A stretch of DNA of 64,000 nt from Clavulina sp. PMI_390. Its lineage: Eukaryota; Basidiomycota; Agaricomycetes; Cantharellales; Hydnaceae. A program made the translations under genes and the position numbers. Positions 1 through 12,100 of the stretch are shown here, in pieces (the first letter of the stretch is position 1; each line of letters opens with the position of its first letter). The stretch is from NCBI GenBank assembly GCA_015039315.1, contig WIDE01000114.1, positions 1 through 64,000 of the forward strand. Reading direction: 5' to 3'. The notes beneath the pieces were generated by a model that saw nothing but the letters and a program-made list of their open reading frames with translations, was not told the origin of the DNA and ran no database searches.

Positions 1-524
1 GCGACAGTAGTCATTACAGCGGCATTGTGGTAAGAGTCAGGCGGCCCCTGATTCAGAGCTGTTTGGGTGCCACCGGGCACAGGAGCTTGGCCGGTCGACC
101 CACCGCCGCCCCCTTGGATCGTGGTTGCTGCGTAGGGTAGTGTGGTAGGTGTGGACGAAGAGGTGGTTTGGACAGACTGGATTGCCGTGCCATTGCCGCC
201 ACCCGACGTAGTCATCGTCGAGTTGCCTGTATGAGAAGCAACAGTGCCGTTGCCACCTCCCGTAGGAGTCCCTGATGAGGTGCTGCCAACGAGGATGGGC
301 ACACCAACACTGAGAGTGGTGTACACTCGATTGCCATTGGTGATTAGCAGTGTGGCTACCTCGGTGTATGAAGTGGATATGGATGCGCGCGCTTGCAGTT
401 TGGGCGCTGCTGTAGCACGAGGATATTTGGCATTGAGCTCGAGGGCGGGAGATGCAGAGGCGTATGGTAAAAACGCGCTAATGGCGAGTGCTGCGACGGC
501 CGTGCTCGCGGAGGTGAACCGCAT
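1..524 (-). CDS. Secreted Ser/Thr/Gly-rich protein, N-terminal part
   Basis: Partial gene that runs off the left edge of the window; 174 codons are open from the ATG at 524 without a stop. The first ~23 residues (MRFTSASTAVAALAISAFLP...) are a good signal peptide, with Ala-Ser-Ala before the likely cleavage site. The rest is rich in Ser, Thr and Gly and carries two near-identical Gly-Gly-Gly-Asn-Gly-Thr segments, about 32 residues apart, followed by a Gly-rich run. Such stretches are usually heavily O-glycosylated linkers of cell-wall or GPI-anchored proteins. No catalytic domain is visible and I do not recognise the protein. It is divergent from the gene starting at 848, with 323 bases between the two ATGs. 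The C-terminus, and therefore any GPI signal, lies outside the window. Confidence 0.7.
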   Translation of the reverse strand, partial: MRFTSASTAVAALAISAFLPYASASPALELNAKYPRATAAPKLQARASISTSYTEVATLLITNGNRVYTTLSVGVPILVGSTSSGTPTGGGNGTVASHTGNSTMTTSGGGNGTAIQSVQTTSSSTPTTLPYAATTIQGGGGGSTGQAPVPGGTQTALNQGPPDSYHNAAVMTTV

Positions 525-847
525 CTTTTTCTGCAACAGACAAAGCGATGGATCAGGACCAAATGATCTCTTTTTTGACTTGGATCAAGACCGAGGAAGG
601 CTCCTCACAGGATGACGATGGGAGAGGGGACGACGTAGGGGCGTTGCAGGGACGTAAATGTTCTCGACGGGAGAGTGCCGGCGGTTCCGAGATCCAGAAC
701 TGGTCACTGGATGGATTCACCAAAGCTGCAAAGAAGGCAATACTAAAACAGCCACCAAAGCGAGCTGGCTATAAAGGGAGCTAAGGGACGGGGTATAGTA
801 CTTCCAGGGCTTAAGTTTGCTTCCCCCTTCTGCCTACCATCATCACG
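525..847. promoter_or_regulatory. Divergent intergenic promoter region
   Basis: Separates the start codons of the partial secreted-protein gene (-) and the 632-codon gene (+). The only element I can point to is a TATAAAG at 770-776, 78 bases before the ATG at 848. No coding potential is visible. Confidence 0.5.
770..776 (+). promoter_or_regulatory. TATA box of the gene starting at 848
   Basis: TATAAAG on the + strand, 72-78 bases before the ATG at 848. That leaves room for a 5' leader of about 45 nt at normal TATA-to-start spacing. Confidence 0.45.
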
Positions 848-2746
848 ATGAACACTGGCGTTGTCGAGTCTGCTGGGCAGGAGTCGGTTGCGCCCCTGTT
901 GCCAGTGCACCTCATCAACCTGACACTGCAATACCTGCTTCCACCGACTGGCCCCTTGCCTCCTCACCTCATCTCTCGAGAACTCCTCCAACGACATCAC
1001 TTTCTCTCTATATCTCCATCCGATCCTGAAGCATACTTTTGTTGGCCGACCAACCCACCCACTGCCTCCGACATTGTCCATGATCTTGAGCTCCGCGCAG
1101 GGAACGACGACTTGCTGCACAAGCCATCACATGATATCACCTATGTGCACTCCGATGATGGTGCAGAGAGCCGGGCGCGCGTGAAACTAGCAGATGATTT
1201 GGACATCTACGTGATGTTTGTGTGGCAGGGCGCTGATGAACCAGGCAGCGCCGGTGAAGCTGGCTGGAGGTACTATGATCTCAAACGGATCCAATCTCCA
1301 CAAGACACACTAGCCAGCCCCACATCGACCTCCACAACTGCCAATGCGTCTCGCCTCGACGGTCCGAAGGCGTCCGGGGAAGCCGCCGGGGCTGCCGCTT
1401 CAGGCAACCTTCACCTGACTACTACTGGCGGTCGTGCCTCGAGCTTGGATCCCGAGCATGTGTTCGGCAGCTCACCGGACCATGATGCGCCGGAGCTAAC
1501 AGTCAGGTCTTCATCGCCATCGTCCGATGCATACTGGGACAACTACGGTGAGTTGTGCTACCTTTCTTCTCTCTGCGCGTCATCGGCACGGCCGCCCTTT
1601 GGACTTCCTCGCATTCGTCCCTCGATACTGATTCTCCTCTCACCCTCTTTCTACATGATATTGTGCCTCCGTTTCGGCCCTCGACGGGATATGGACACGG
1701 ACACACTCATCTTGGAAATCGCCGATCCACCCATCCCATGTGCGCTGGGACCGTGGGCATCGAACCAAACACACTACACTTGTCATTGTCATTGGACAAT
1801 CACCTCTGCATCTCTGTCAAAACTTTTTCCGAAAGGTGGACCCTCATCCCGAGATTCCCCGACACAAGCGACAACCTCCCTACCTTCTTCCTATAATCGC
1901 GATGGGAAACAGAAGACCGAGGAGGAACAAGAGGCGGAGTATTGGGCGACGTACTCGAGTGTGCAAGGCACGGCCGATAGCACTATTCCCTCACGCGTGC
2001 CCTCGACGAGAAAGTTTGCCTCCTTCGTCCCCCATGATGAACTGGATCAGCTAGGGCTGGACCCATTGTCGATGAGAGAGCAGTGGATGGGCGAGCAAGC
2101 CGGCGATGGCGATGGATATGGATACGATTATAATGAAGAGTATGATCGGCCCATGTCATACGCCGTCGGTCGAGCATCCGAGGGTGCCTTTGCGAGCTCT
2201 AGCGGCGCCGTGCCCGAGCCATCATTGTGGGCTCCCTCCGCCTCCACTGCTCTCCCTACCAGCTCGTCCTCGAACGACGCTCGAGATGTTGATTCCCGGG
2301 TCCTCCGGCGCCTCTCCCCGCCACAGGAGCGTCAAGAATGGCAGGTGCCTGAAGCGGACGAGCGCGATGCGACGAACGCGAGCGCACTCGCAAAGGCTCT
2401 GGTCCCGGTCATTGCGTACCAGGATCACCTAGAGGAAGTCGAGCGGAGCAGGAGTGCCACTGCGAGCGCAGAGGGGTCTGTCAAGAGCAGTGGCGACATC
2501 GATATGGACACGGAAGTTGTGACCGATAGCCCAGCCCCCAAGGCTGACGTGCTTCCTCCGTCTTCATCCAAAGCCTTGGTATGCAAGGAGTCCTTGACGG
2601 CTGCAGACACTGCTGTCATCTCCTCTGTCCGAGGCCTATACGCTCTCTGGCAGGCTCAGAGGAGCAGCGCCTCGAAGGAGGAGACTAACTCATCCGATCG
2701 TGATGCATTTATGGAACTCGTGAGGCAAGCCGTGGATACTCAATAA
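848..2746 (+). CDS. Unrecognised acidic, Ser-rich protein (632 codons unspliced)
   Basis: The frame is open from ATG 848 to TAA 2746. I do not recognise a domain. The N-terminal ~150 residues are ordinary globular sequence (VHLINLTLQYLLPPTGPLPP, then DDLDIYVMFVWQGADEP); the rest is Ser/Pro/Asp-rich with a YWDNYG...EAEYWATYSSVQGTADST core and a helical C-terminus ending in MELVRQAVDTQ. A consensus 5' splice site (GTGAGT) sits at 1548 directly after YWDNYG. The next AG is at 1834-1835, giving a 288-nt phase-consistent intron, so the spliced product would be about 536 residues. Because 288 is a multiple of three and holds no stop, the retained form is also open. Probably a conserved fungal protein of unknown function; an adaptor-like role would be a guess. 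Confidence 0.65.
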   Translation: MNTGVVESAGQESVAPLLPVHLINLTLQYLLPPTGPLPPHLISRELLQRHHFLSISPSDPEAYFCWPTNPPTASDIVHDLELRAGNDDLLHKPSHDITYVHSDDGAESRARVKLADDLDIYVMFVWQGADEPGSAGEAGWRYYDLKRIQSPQDTLASPTSTSTTANASRLDGPKASGEAAGAAASGNLHLTTTGGRASSLDPEHVFGSSPDHDAPELTVRSSSPSSDAYWDNYGELCYLSSLCASSARPPFGLPRIRPSILILLSPSFYMILCLRFGPRRDMDTDTLILEIADPPIPCALGPWASNQTHYTCHCHWTITSASLSKLFPKGGPSSRDSPTQATTSLPSSYNRDGKQKTEEEQEAEYWATYSSVQGTADSTIPSRVPSTRKFASFVPHDELDQLGLDPLSMREQWMGEQAGDGDGYGYDYNEEYDRPMSYAVGRASEGAFASSSGAVPEPSLWAPSASTALPTSSSSNDARDVDSRVLRRLSPPQERQEWQVPEADERDATNASALAKALVPVIAYQDHLEEVERSRSATASAEGSVKSSGDIDMDTEVVTDSPAPKADVLPPSSSKALVCKESLTAADTAVISSVRGLYALWQAQRSSASKEETNSSDRDAFMELVRQAVDTQ

Positions 2747-3422
2747 CCTAATAGGTCCACCACACGCTCTAAGATCTTCTCAATTTACATTCTCTTGCTA
2801 TTGTTACCATCTATCGTCAGTTATCTCATCGTTTTAGGATTTTGTTTGCACATTGGTCTGCATCATAATCATCATGGGTGTGTATGTATAGTAGTATACC
2901 CCACGCTAGTCTGTTCATCTGTTGCTACTACTGCATATTGTTACTCGCACACGTCTACGTACACGCTATCTATTCTCATTTACTGTATTCGATGCCTCCG
3001 AGAACGTCTGGTTAGGCAAATATGACTGTTCACGCCGCAGTTGAGGGGATGTGTATGGACGATGATGGTATTTGTGATGAGGGACCAAAGTACAACAAGA
3101 AATATTCGAAGAATACAGAGTACTGGAACGAGGCGAGAGGGTTATGGGTGCATTACCGCTCAAGCATACGCGTGTACTGGGATCAATGATGGGATTATAC
3201 GGATGACGAATGGGTTCGCCATCGCGTGTGTTCAAGATAAGGTTGAATGCTTTTTTCTTTGTGCAAGTAATAGAGAGAATCTGTTGAAAGAGGAAAGGGA
3301 ACGGGGGGACACGTCAGAATGGAGTGGATGGATTGGAATGAGGAATTGGACGACGCACAAGTCATAGTTGAGCTGAGGGCAAAGACATCGACGCGAGGTG
3401 GAGACGCGACGAGGGCGCGAGA
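2747..3422. other. Intergenic, convergent gene ends
   Basis: Lies between the stop codons of two convergent genes. AT-richer than its surroundings at 2760-3010, as expected of 3' UTRs. Nothing else seen. Confidence 0.6.
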
Positions 3423-3937
3423 TTAGTCGCTCGTGGCTTCCCCGACTTCGACCTCGGCCGAGGCGGCTTTCTTCTTCTTCGGGGCGGCTTGCTTCTTGGG
3501 CTTGCCCTTGTTGGGATTCTCATCCGACTCGCCCCACATTTTCGCGACCTATATTGTGCGATGAACAGAGTGTCTCATGAGTATATGCTCCATGTATGTC
3601 GCGAGAGATGGTCGGTGACGCGATGAGAGGACGAGAGCGAACGCGTCGAGGAGCTGCATCGGTGCTCGATAGCTTGCCCCTTGACGCGTCGCCCTCTCGC
3701 GGTGGAAACACCAAGAGAAAGATAGCCAGACAGAAAGAAATCGCGGTTACGCACCGCAGTGAAAGCGTCTTTATGGGCCGCATCAGGATTCTTAGCTTTC
3801 CAAGCTGGCATCTCGCGCTGCATGAACAGGTTATACGCGCTAGGCGGGCGCTTGCTCTTCTCCTTCTCGGCCTTTGGAGCCTTGGTCGAGTTCTCCTTTG
3901 CGACCTTGGTAGTAGTCGTGGTGGTTGTTTTAGGCAT
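3423..3937 (-). CDS. Small HMG/YABBY-like DNA-binding protein, 102 aa
   Basis: Two exons, 3755-3937 and 3423-3548, separated by a 206-nt phase-0 intron (GTGCGT...ATATAG). The 309 coding bases give 102 residues. A Lys/Thr-rich N-terminus precedes RPPSAYNLFMQREMPAWKAK (from about residue 30), then HKDAFTAV, and across the splice VAKMWGESDENPNKGKPKK, followed by a Lys/Ala-rich tail. The PPSAYNxFM start and the HKxAFxxVAxxW helix are the hallmarks of the YABBY/HMG-like fold found in small fungal nuclear proteins. Basic tails on both sides fit non-specific chromatin binding. The frame across the splice and the family match make this model secure; the precise role is unknown. Confidence 0.85.
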
Positions 3938-6113
3938 GGTTAAGAGAGGTTTTTGTTAGGGTAGGTGGGACGAGATACGGTAGGCGGGTGATTCTGGTTG
4001 AGGTAAGAGGGAATTGGACGGATTTGGGGGTCACTGACAGGCTTATGTAGGCTGTGACGCCGCGATCGTCACATGTATTTGGCCCTCTTTGGTGATGAAA
4101 ACAAACGCGTTTTGGAGGAATTTCTTATGAACTTATGATGGTATTCGGCACTATCGCGGGAGAAAAATGCTCGGGTAGATGGGATCGACCAGTCCAAGTA
4201 GTTTGCTGACCATTCCAAGGCGCCTGAATGGAAATGCAGGATCATGTCTTAATAAACAAACCGCAGACGGCTCGGTTTCCCCGCAAATAAGAGAGGAATC
4301 GGTCTCGTGGTGCTCGATACTGGATCTTGTGAGAGTCCAACAGCGAGGGCCTGATTGCGGAGCCAAGCTTGCGACCTGGCCATTTGCATTGGCTGTGCCC
4401 GGGTAATGCTGCCCGTCGTACTGGCGCGCTAGTACCATCATCCATGCGGGGAAATCTCGACGCCGAGGAACGGCCCACTATAGAGGTGCTTTTGAGTCAA
4501 AGTGGGCGCCCCGGTCATATAAGTCGACGGTCTTCTTATACCGCCAGATTGGTCTGAGTAGTGTGCTCCTCCTTTTTTGGTTCCGGAACGTCGGCGCGCA
4601 CGCTATATCTGAGTCACACGCCGAGGAACTCACGCCCTGATCGCGGTGTCGATTTTCCTAATTCCTAAACGCCACGTTTTTCAGGGGCAAAATGCATGGC
4701 GGCTCCGAAGGATTTATTCATTCCGAGTTCATGGGTCCAGAATGAAGAGGCAAATTTGGAGCAAATTATAGCTGTCAGTGGTGCGGCGCACTTGGTGGAG
4801 CACGTATAGTGGACACATGGAGAGCAGCATCCTCAGCGGACAGGTCCATTACTGAAGCTCTGAGAGCACAGCCCAAGTCGTGAGGTTCTAGAGGGCTGAT
4901 CAGGACAGACCCTTTGTGGTCGTTAGCCTTGTCGAAGCGAGATGAAGACCCATCTGATGGAGAGCATCTAATTCTAACAAGCAACGGAATCCAGAAGCAA
5001 CTGGTATTGAGCAATGATCCAAGTTTAACCGCAGGCATTTGTGAAAAAAAGAAGTAAACCGGTAAAAGTCACTTTCGTGGCCGGAACGGTGGTTGACCTG
5101 ACGAAGAGGACAGTGGTCGGCTACCGGCGGGGGTCGCCTCCTCCACCAAAACTAGATAAGCTTATCACACGCCAAGCTGACAGGGGCTCCATGTTACAGA
5201 AACGAATCTTGGGACTGCGCGTAACTCTTTATAGATCCTGTTCACAAGGTGATGCCCATAGGATTTTCCTTGTTGCCAACCCTGGAACACGGAGAAAAGG
5301 GCATTGTCTCAGACTGTCTTTTGCGCAGTGACCAAGGCTCAAGCAATGGCGACGAGGACAAATGAAGACCATGCGATTGGGAAGCAGCTTCGTTACATGC
5401 GAGCTCGCCAAGGTCGGAAAGCTGAGGTGTTTGGCAACCAAAAGCGATATCAATTTGGAGATCAAATCAGAGCTTATCTGCATAGCCCCAGGAGAGGTTG
5501 TGTATTTGACGTAAGTCAGTCAGCAAGTCAATTAGCGCACACTTAGAAGTTCCTGATTGGGGCACAGGTTAGACGCCAAGGTTTGATCTGGCTCAAATTG
5601 CGTGGGTAGGAGAGCGCTGGTCGGCTTGAGGAGAGTGCGCGCCCTCGGTGACTGGTGGTAAAGCATGCTTAGATCTGGCTAAGCCCGATGCCACGTCGAT
5701 GTTTGAAAAAGAGAAAAAAAATATGGAGCTACGTTGGATTTGGCGGTCTTGATTGGGAGGGCGATGAATTACGATACATGCAGGAGTCAGCCACTGTGTA
5801 AGGGCGATTTGGATATTCTGCCTGACGCCTCCCTCCTTGGCGTGGAGGACGATGATGGTGATGGGAGCTGATGGGCGCCCGCACGGAGGCGCATGTCCAG
5901 CACTGCTATGTGTCAAATGTGCTCTGGTCGTTTCGGGGGCGCACACCGGACGCATAGACGTAATGCAAATAGGGAAAAATAGAAATACAATTCAGTTTGC
6001 GGTCAAGGCGCTTGAACGCCCATTCACTTTTGTTTCTCAAATCTCCTCTTCCAACTTTCCTCCACTCACTCCCATCGTCTTCGACACCGTCGTCGACCCC
6101 CTCTACCACCTCC
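3938..6113. other. 2.2 kb intergenic region without recognisable genes
   Basis: Holds only short open frames with no family resemblance and no splice structure around them. No terminal repeats, tRNA or transposon motifs were seen by eye. The last ~150 bases before 6114 are pyrimidine-rich, as in a fungal 5' leader, and belong to the glucan synthase promoter. Confidence 0.5.
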
Positions 6114-9100
6114 ATGTTCCACTGGGCACGGCCTCACGCCGTTGCCGCCGCCGCGTGCGCGCTGCTGGCCGCGCTGCCTGCGTTTGGCCTCGTCTACCGC
6201 TCCGACCTCGCAGACTGGAACCTAAACTCAAATCAGCAGGCAACGACGCCCACAGACTTTAGTGCTTCACGGTCGAATACAACATACACTCCCTCGCCTA
6301 CAAATTGGCGCACCCTCCCTGTTTATACCGTCCTTCTCGACAAATTTGCCGATGGCGACCCTTCAAATAACGACCATTTTGGCTCGCAATTCGAAAGCGA
6401 CTGGCGAGAAACCCAGTTCCGCTATGGCGGCGACATCGCCGGCCTTCGAAAACACCTCGACTACATCCAGGGCATGGGCATTGGTCTTATCTTCATTGCT
6501 GGCACACCGTTCCTGAACATGCCGTGGCAAGCAGACAGTGGGTGTCCTTTGCCACAGTCGAGCTAGACTTTTTTTTCACTCAAACCTTCCTCTCACAGGT
6601 TATTCGCCTATTGACTTCTCCCTCGTTGACCCCCATTGGGGAACGATAAACGATTGGGTTGACCTTGTCGACGATATCCATGCCCGCGGTTTGTATATCA
6701 TGATGGATTTCACCGTTGGTACCATGGCAGATTTCATAGAATGGACTGCGTACGTTTCTATTCCCACTCCAATCCTACTCCCAACCCGTCGCTGAACAAC
6801 TTTATCGATTTTGCCAGCTATCCTAATGCCTCTGCTCCATTCTCGCTTGACGAGTACGCCACGCAATGGAAAAAGCCTTCCTATGCGCCGTGGGGCATCG
6901 ACACGTACCAGGACTTTAGCATCGGCTCAGACTTCAATTCCTCCTGCAACCTCCCCAACTTTTGGAATGATTCTGGCGCACAGATCGTCGTGTCGCACCC
7001 AGGCTGCCTTACATCCGAATTCGATGCATACGGAGACATGGAGGCTTTCGGTGTGCATCCTGATTGTAAGCCACACTTTTTCACATCGAGCTGCACTGTG
7101 CCTTACCAACCGCGTCAATTTCCAACCGTTTAGGGGAGCGTCAGTTGTCCAAGTTCGCCTCCGTGCAGGACCGTCTTCGAGAGTGGAACCCCAATGTGAT
7201 GGCCAAAATCCAGTCATTCTCTTGTCTGACCATTCAGGCACTTGATATTGATGCTATCCGTATCGATAAGTCCATCCAAGTCAGTGTCGACGCCCTCTCT
7301 TCGTGGGCGCAGCACACCCGCGGCTGCGCATATAACCAGTACAACAAAAAGAACTTCCTGATTACGGGTGAAGTTACTGGTGGTGACACGTTCGGCTCGC
7401 TCTACATCGGTCGAGGTCGTACCCCCGGCCAACGAGTCAATAGCAATAGCCCGTTCGTGGACACGGCAAAGCTGAAAGGCACTGAAAGCCAGTACTTCAT
7501 GCGAAGCTCAGGCCAGAACACGATTGATGCTATTACGTTCCACTACTCCATCTACCGTTACCTCACCCGGTTCTTGGGTATGGATGGTAACCTCGAAGCC
7601 GCCTATGATTTGCAGCCAAACTTCGTTGCCAGTTGGGATCAGATGTTCGTCGATAACGACTTCATCAATCCTAATACAGGAGTACTCGATCCAAAGCACA
7701 TGTTTGGAACTAGCAATTTCGATGTGTTCCGCTGGCCAGGATTAATCAATGGTACGCAGCGTCAGGCGCTCGGTACCTTCATCTCTACAGTGATGATGCC
7801 TGGTATGCCTTTGGTATGTCACACACTCTCCCCATTGCGATCTACAAAGTCTCTAGAACTCATGATTCACCACTCTATAGGTCTACTACGGTGAAGAGCA
7901 AAACTTCTACATCTTCGATAACGGAGCTTCCAACTACCTCTTCGGTCGTCAGCCCATGTCGAGCAGTATCGCGTGGCAACGCCATGGATGTTACAAGCTG
8001 GGATCAGAGCAGTACTTCCACATGAATCTCGATCGAGCCGTCCTTGGTTGCAAGGATGATTGGAACAGCTTGGACCACTTTGACCCTACTGCTGAAGGTC
8101 GTCGTCTGATCAAGCACTTGTATCAGCTTCGAAAGCACTACCCTTCGCTCCAGGACGGGTTCAACCTCGTCCAGTTGGGTAACTGGACATACGATATCAC
8201 TCGTCCTGGTTCTAACGGCACGGTCACCGAAGTTGGGCTGTGGTCAATCGAACGCTCACCCATCCCCTCCGCGCAGAACCTGAGCTCGACCACAGCTACC
8301 ACAGCTGAGTCTGTGTGGATGTTGATCACAAACGAGAATCGTACGCTGGACTACACATACGCGTGCTCAGACTCGCTTTGGATCTCGACACCTTACCAAG
8401 CGAGCACTGTCTTGCGGAACCTGCTTTATCCCTACGAGAACTATACACTCCAAGCCTCCGGCGAGTCGTATAACGACGATGGCAAAGCCCCATGGCGAGG
8501 ATGTCTTAATTCCGTCTCGATGGACCTCTTCGGGTACAAACTGTTGGTTCCCTCGACGATCTGGGTCGCGCCCAATCCCACTCTCACTGGGTTCAGCCCC
8601 GGACATGACTACCGAATCACTTCCTCTGGAAGCGGGTCTGACAACATTGACATCACTCTCGAGTTCAACGTTGCCATGACCTGCGCCGGCGTCACCGCGG
8701 CTTTGAGCGCGAACGTCTCAAGCGCAGGTTCGTTCACGCAGCCCAAGATTACCCAAGGCAACTGCGGGGCTATTACCAACCCCACCATGCCCATCATTTC
8801 GGGTGTCCAGCCATCGACCTGGCAATGGACTGGTACGATCCAGAATGTACCTGATGGAATTATCTACCTCACGCTCAACAAGCCCGCTAACGCCGCCGGG
8901 ACAACCACCACTGGTGCCATCGACCACCTGCTCCTCCGCAAGGGCACGGCGAACAACGTCATGGTCTTCCCCACTTCCGCCGACTACGATAGTAGTTCGT
9001 TCAGCGAGTCTGGTGGCAACTATGTCTTCAACCACAAGGCATTGGGCGCTGACTGGCTCCGATACTCGTGGAATTATGGCCAGAACTGGTCGGACTGGAA

Positions 9101-12100
9101 GGCTTGGGAGTCAACGTCCACGATCCCAAGCTCCCAGTTCGTCAAGCTTGATATCTATGATGGCCAACACATCATTGTGCAATGTGGGTAATCATCTACT
9201 TCTTTCTTATAGTCCATACTGACATGATCTTGTTTGTTTCTCAAGACTGGTCCGACCTCGCATCTTCCTCCAATCACGTCGTTCACGCCGATATTGGGTA
9301 CACTGGTCAACGTCGAGTCCCACAATACCTTGCCCGAGGCGACTTCAACCAGTGGGGCTTCGATAAGGGTACCAATGCTGAATTGACGAAGAACGACGAT
9401 GGAAACTGGGAGCTCGAAATCATGTCCCGGTGGCCTGCATCCATCCAGCTCAACGTCTTTGGCTACGATGATTACTTCTACGGTGATACTGATGGTGACG
9501 GAATTCTGGATCGACTGCCGCCTAATTCTGCCGCGCCAAACTATCTCAACATGTCTGCTCCTCCTCATCCTGTACGTCTCTCACTTTTTTCATGTACCCC
9601 TTTTTGGAAGCAGTTGCTGATGTTGTGTGCTTCTCGTTCTAGCATCTTTCCTGGGCTCTGATCGTCAACGATGCCACAGGCGAATGGTGGCTCGAGCCTC
9701 GTGGATACTCTTGGGTCGGCGCATCCATGTATGCGGCCCTTCTCTCCATCCCCATCATTACCGCCGTCAGTGCTGTAGTCATCTTCAAGTACGCCTTCTA
9801 CGGTATCTTCCATAACGAGTACGGTGCGAAGCCAAAGGAGAGCCATGGCCCTGGTCGATACTTCCCTATCTTGGGTGGCGGCAAGGACAAGGAGGGTAGC
9901 ACCCCCACTGGAAGCGGCTTCTTCCATCATGAAAAGAGGAACCATGATGTCATCGGATGGCCCGAAGACACGAACAAGAGGAGAAAGGTCCTGATTGCTA
10001 CTCTTGAATACGAAATCATCGATTGGAAACTAAAAGTCAAGTAAGCATACATTCTAGTCAACTTCCAAGCCTTTCGGGCGCTAATCAAACAACTCTCATT
10101 AGGATTGGTGGTCTCGGTGTCATGTCGTCTCTCATGGGTAAAGCAATGACGGATGTTGACCTCATCTGGGTCGTTCCCAAAGTCAAGGATTTGGAGTACC
10201 CTCCTGGCGATCCTTCTGACCCTATTGAAGTCATCATTTTCGGTCAACCTTACATCATCGAAGTGGAGACTCACGTCCTCGACAACATCACCTATGTCAT
10301 CCTTGACAGCCCTGTCTTCCGCGCTCAGACCAAGGCCGATCCTTATCCCCAGCGAATGGACGATCTCAGTTCCGCCATCTTCTACTCCACCTGGAACCAA
10401 GCCATCGCTGCCACAGTGAAGCGATTCCCCCTCATTGATATCTATCACATCAATGGTATGTGTTCCCTTTTGTTCGAATGCACCAGTCCTTGCTCACTCG
10501 ACTACGGCCAATAGATTATCACGGATCGCTCGCCCCTCTATATCTCCTGCCCAAGGTTCTGCCCGTCTGTCTTTCCCTCCACAACGCCGAATTCCAAGGT
10601 CTCTGGCCCCTCCGTACCAAGGAAGAGATGAAGGAAGTTTGCTCAGCATTCAACTTGAGCAAGGAAGTCTGCACCAAGGTTTGTTTCAGATTTCATCCTC
10701 TCTCGTTATGCTCATCTAACCTCCCTTGCAGTACGTGCAATTCGGTAACACTTTCAACTTGCTCCACGCCGGTGCCGCCTATATCAGTGATCACCAAAAG
10801 AGTATTGGTGTTGCTGGTGTGTCTGATAAGTACGGCAAGCGAAGTTGGGCTCGTTACCCCGCACTCTGGACTCTCAAGCATGTCGACTCTCTTCCCAATC
10901 CTGGTATGTCGCCTAGCCTCCACTTTCCATGCATGGCTAGCAACTGATTGTCTCCCTCAGATCCCGCCGATATTGCTGCTCTGGACGAGAAGCCAGTGGA
11001 TGTGAAGGCAGTCACCGTTGACGCTACCGTCGAGGCTCAACGTCCGGAGGACAAGAGGAAGGCGCAAGAATGGGCAGGTATCAAGCAGGATCCACATGCC
11101 AATCTCTTTGTGTTCGTCGGTCGTTGGTCAAAGCAAAAGGGTAAGCTCGACGCGAAATCTCTCCAGATTGATCTGAGATTTAAACCCGTTCCTCTTAGGT
11201 GTCGACATTATCGCAGATGTGTTGCCCGGTTTGCTTTCGAAGCGTGATGATATCCAGGTCATTTGTGTTGGCCCTGTCATTGACTTGTACGGGCGCTTTG
11301 CTGCTGAGAAGCTTGCTAGGCTCATGGAGATGTACCCCGAGAAGGTGTTCTCCAAGCCCGAGTTCACTGCTCTCCCTCCATTCTTGTTCAGTGGTGCCGA
11401 TTTTGCTCTCATCCCGTCCCGTGATGAGCCTTTCGGCCTCGTCGCTGTCGAGTTCGGTCGTAAGGGTGCCTTGGGTGTCGGTAGTCGATTGGGTGGTCTT
11501 GGCTTGATGCCTGGTTGGGTAAGTTTTTTATTCACTTGTTGTCCTGAGCTCCGCGCTCACCACAGTCCAACAACCAGTGGTTCCCTGTCGAGTCTACATC
11601 CACTGCCCACATGTTGTCTCAGTTCACCAAGACCATCAAGGCTGCATTGAAGTCCACCGAAGAAGAGCGTGCCCTTCTCCGCGCTCGCTCTGCTCTTCAG
11701 CGATTCCCCGTCGTCGAGTGGCGCCAGCGCATGGAAGACTTCCACCGCAGGAGTATCAATACTAGCCGTGGTCTGGCCGGTGCCAATGCGTTCCGCGAGG
11801 GCGACTGTGATGGAGCTCTCCCTACGATGCCATACGGAAACGACGATGATGACTGGACGCCAGCTGATCAGCCAGACCCTAGTGCACCGAACTGGGACGC
11901 TCAGAGCACGAACAACAATTTCCTCTCTCCAGGTGGACACGTACCTCGCACTGGAAGCCACAGCAGCATGTCTTCTCTCAACACCGCCCTTGATACTCCC
12001 TACGGTGGCGGAGGGAGTGGTCACAGAGGGTCAACGGCTGATGGTGACTATTTCTCGCAACGAACTCGGGGAGGATCTGAGTTTGGAGAGCATACTCCTG

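Noticed and set aside
244..615. 123-codon plus-strand frame at the left edge
   Set aside because: Shadow of the minus-strand secreted-protein gene; composition follows the complement.
5041..5546. Overlapping plus-strand frames of 80-96 codons
   Set aside because: Lys/Arg-rich but without motif, splice structure or promoter; treated as non-coding.
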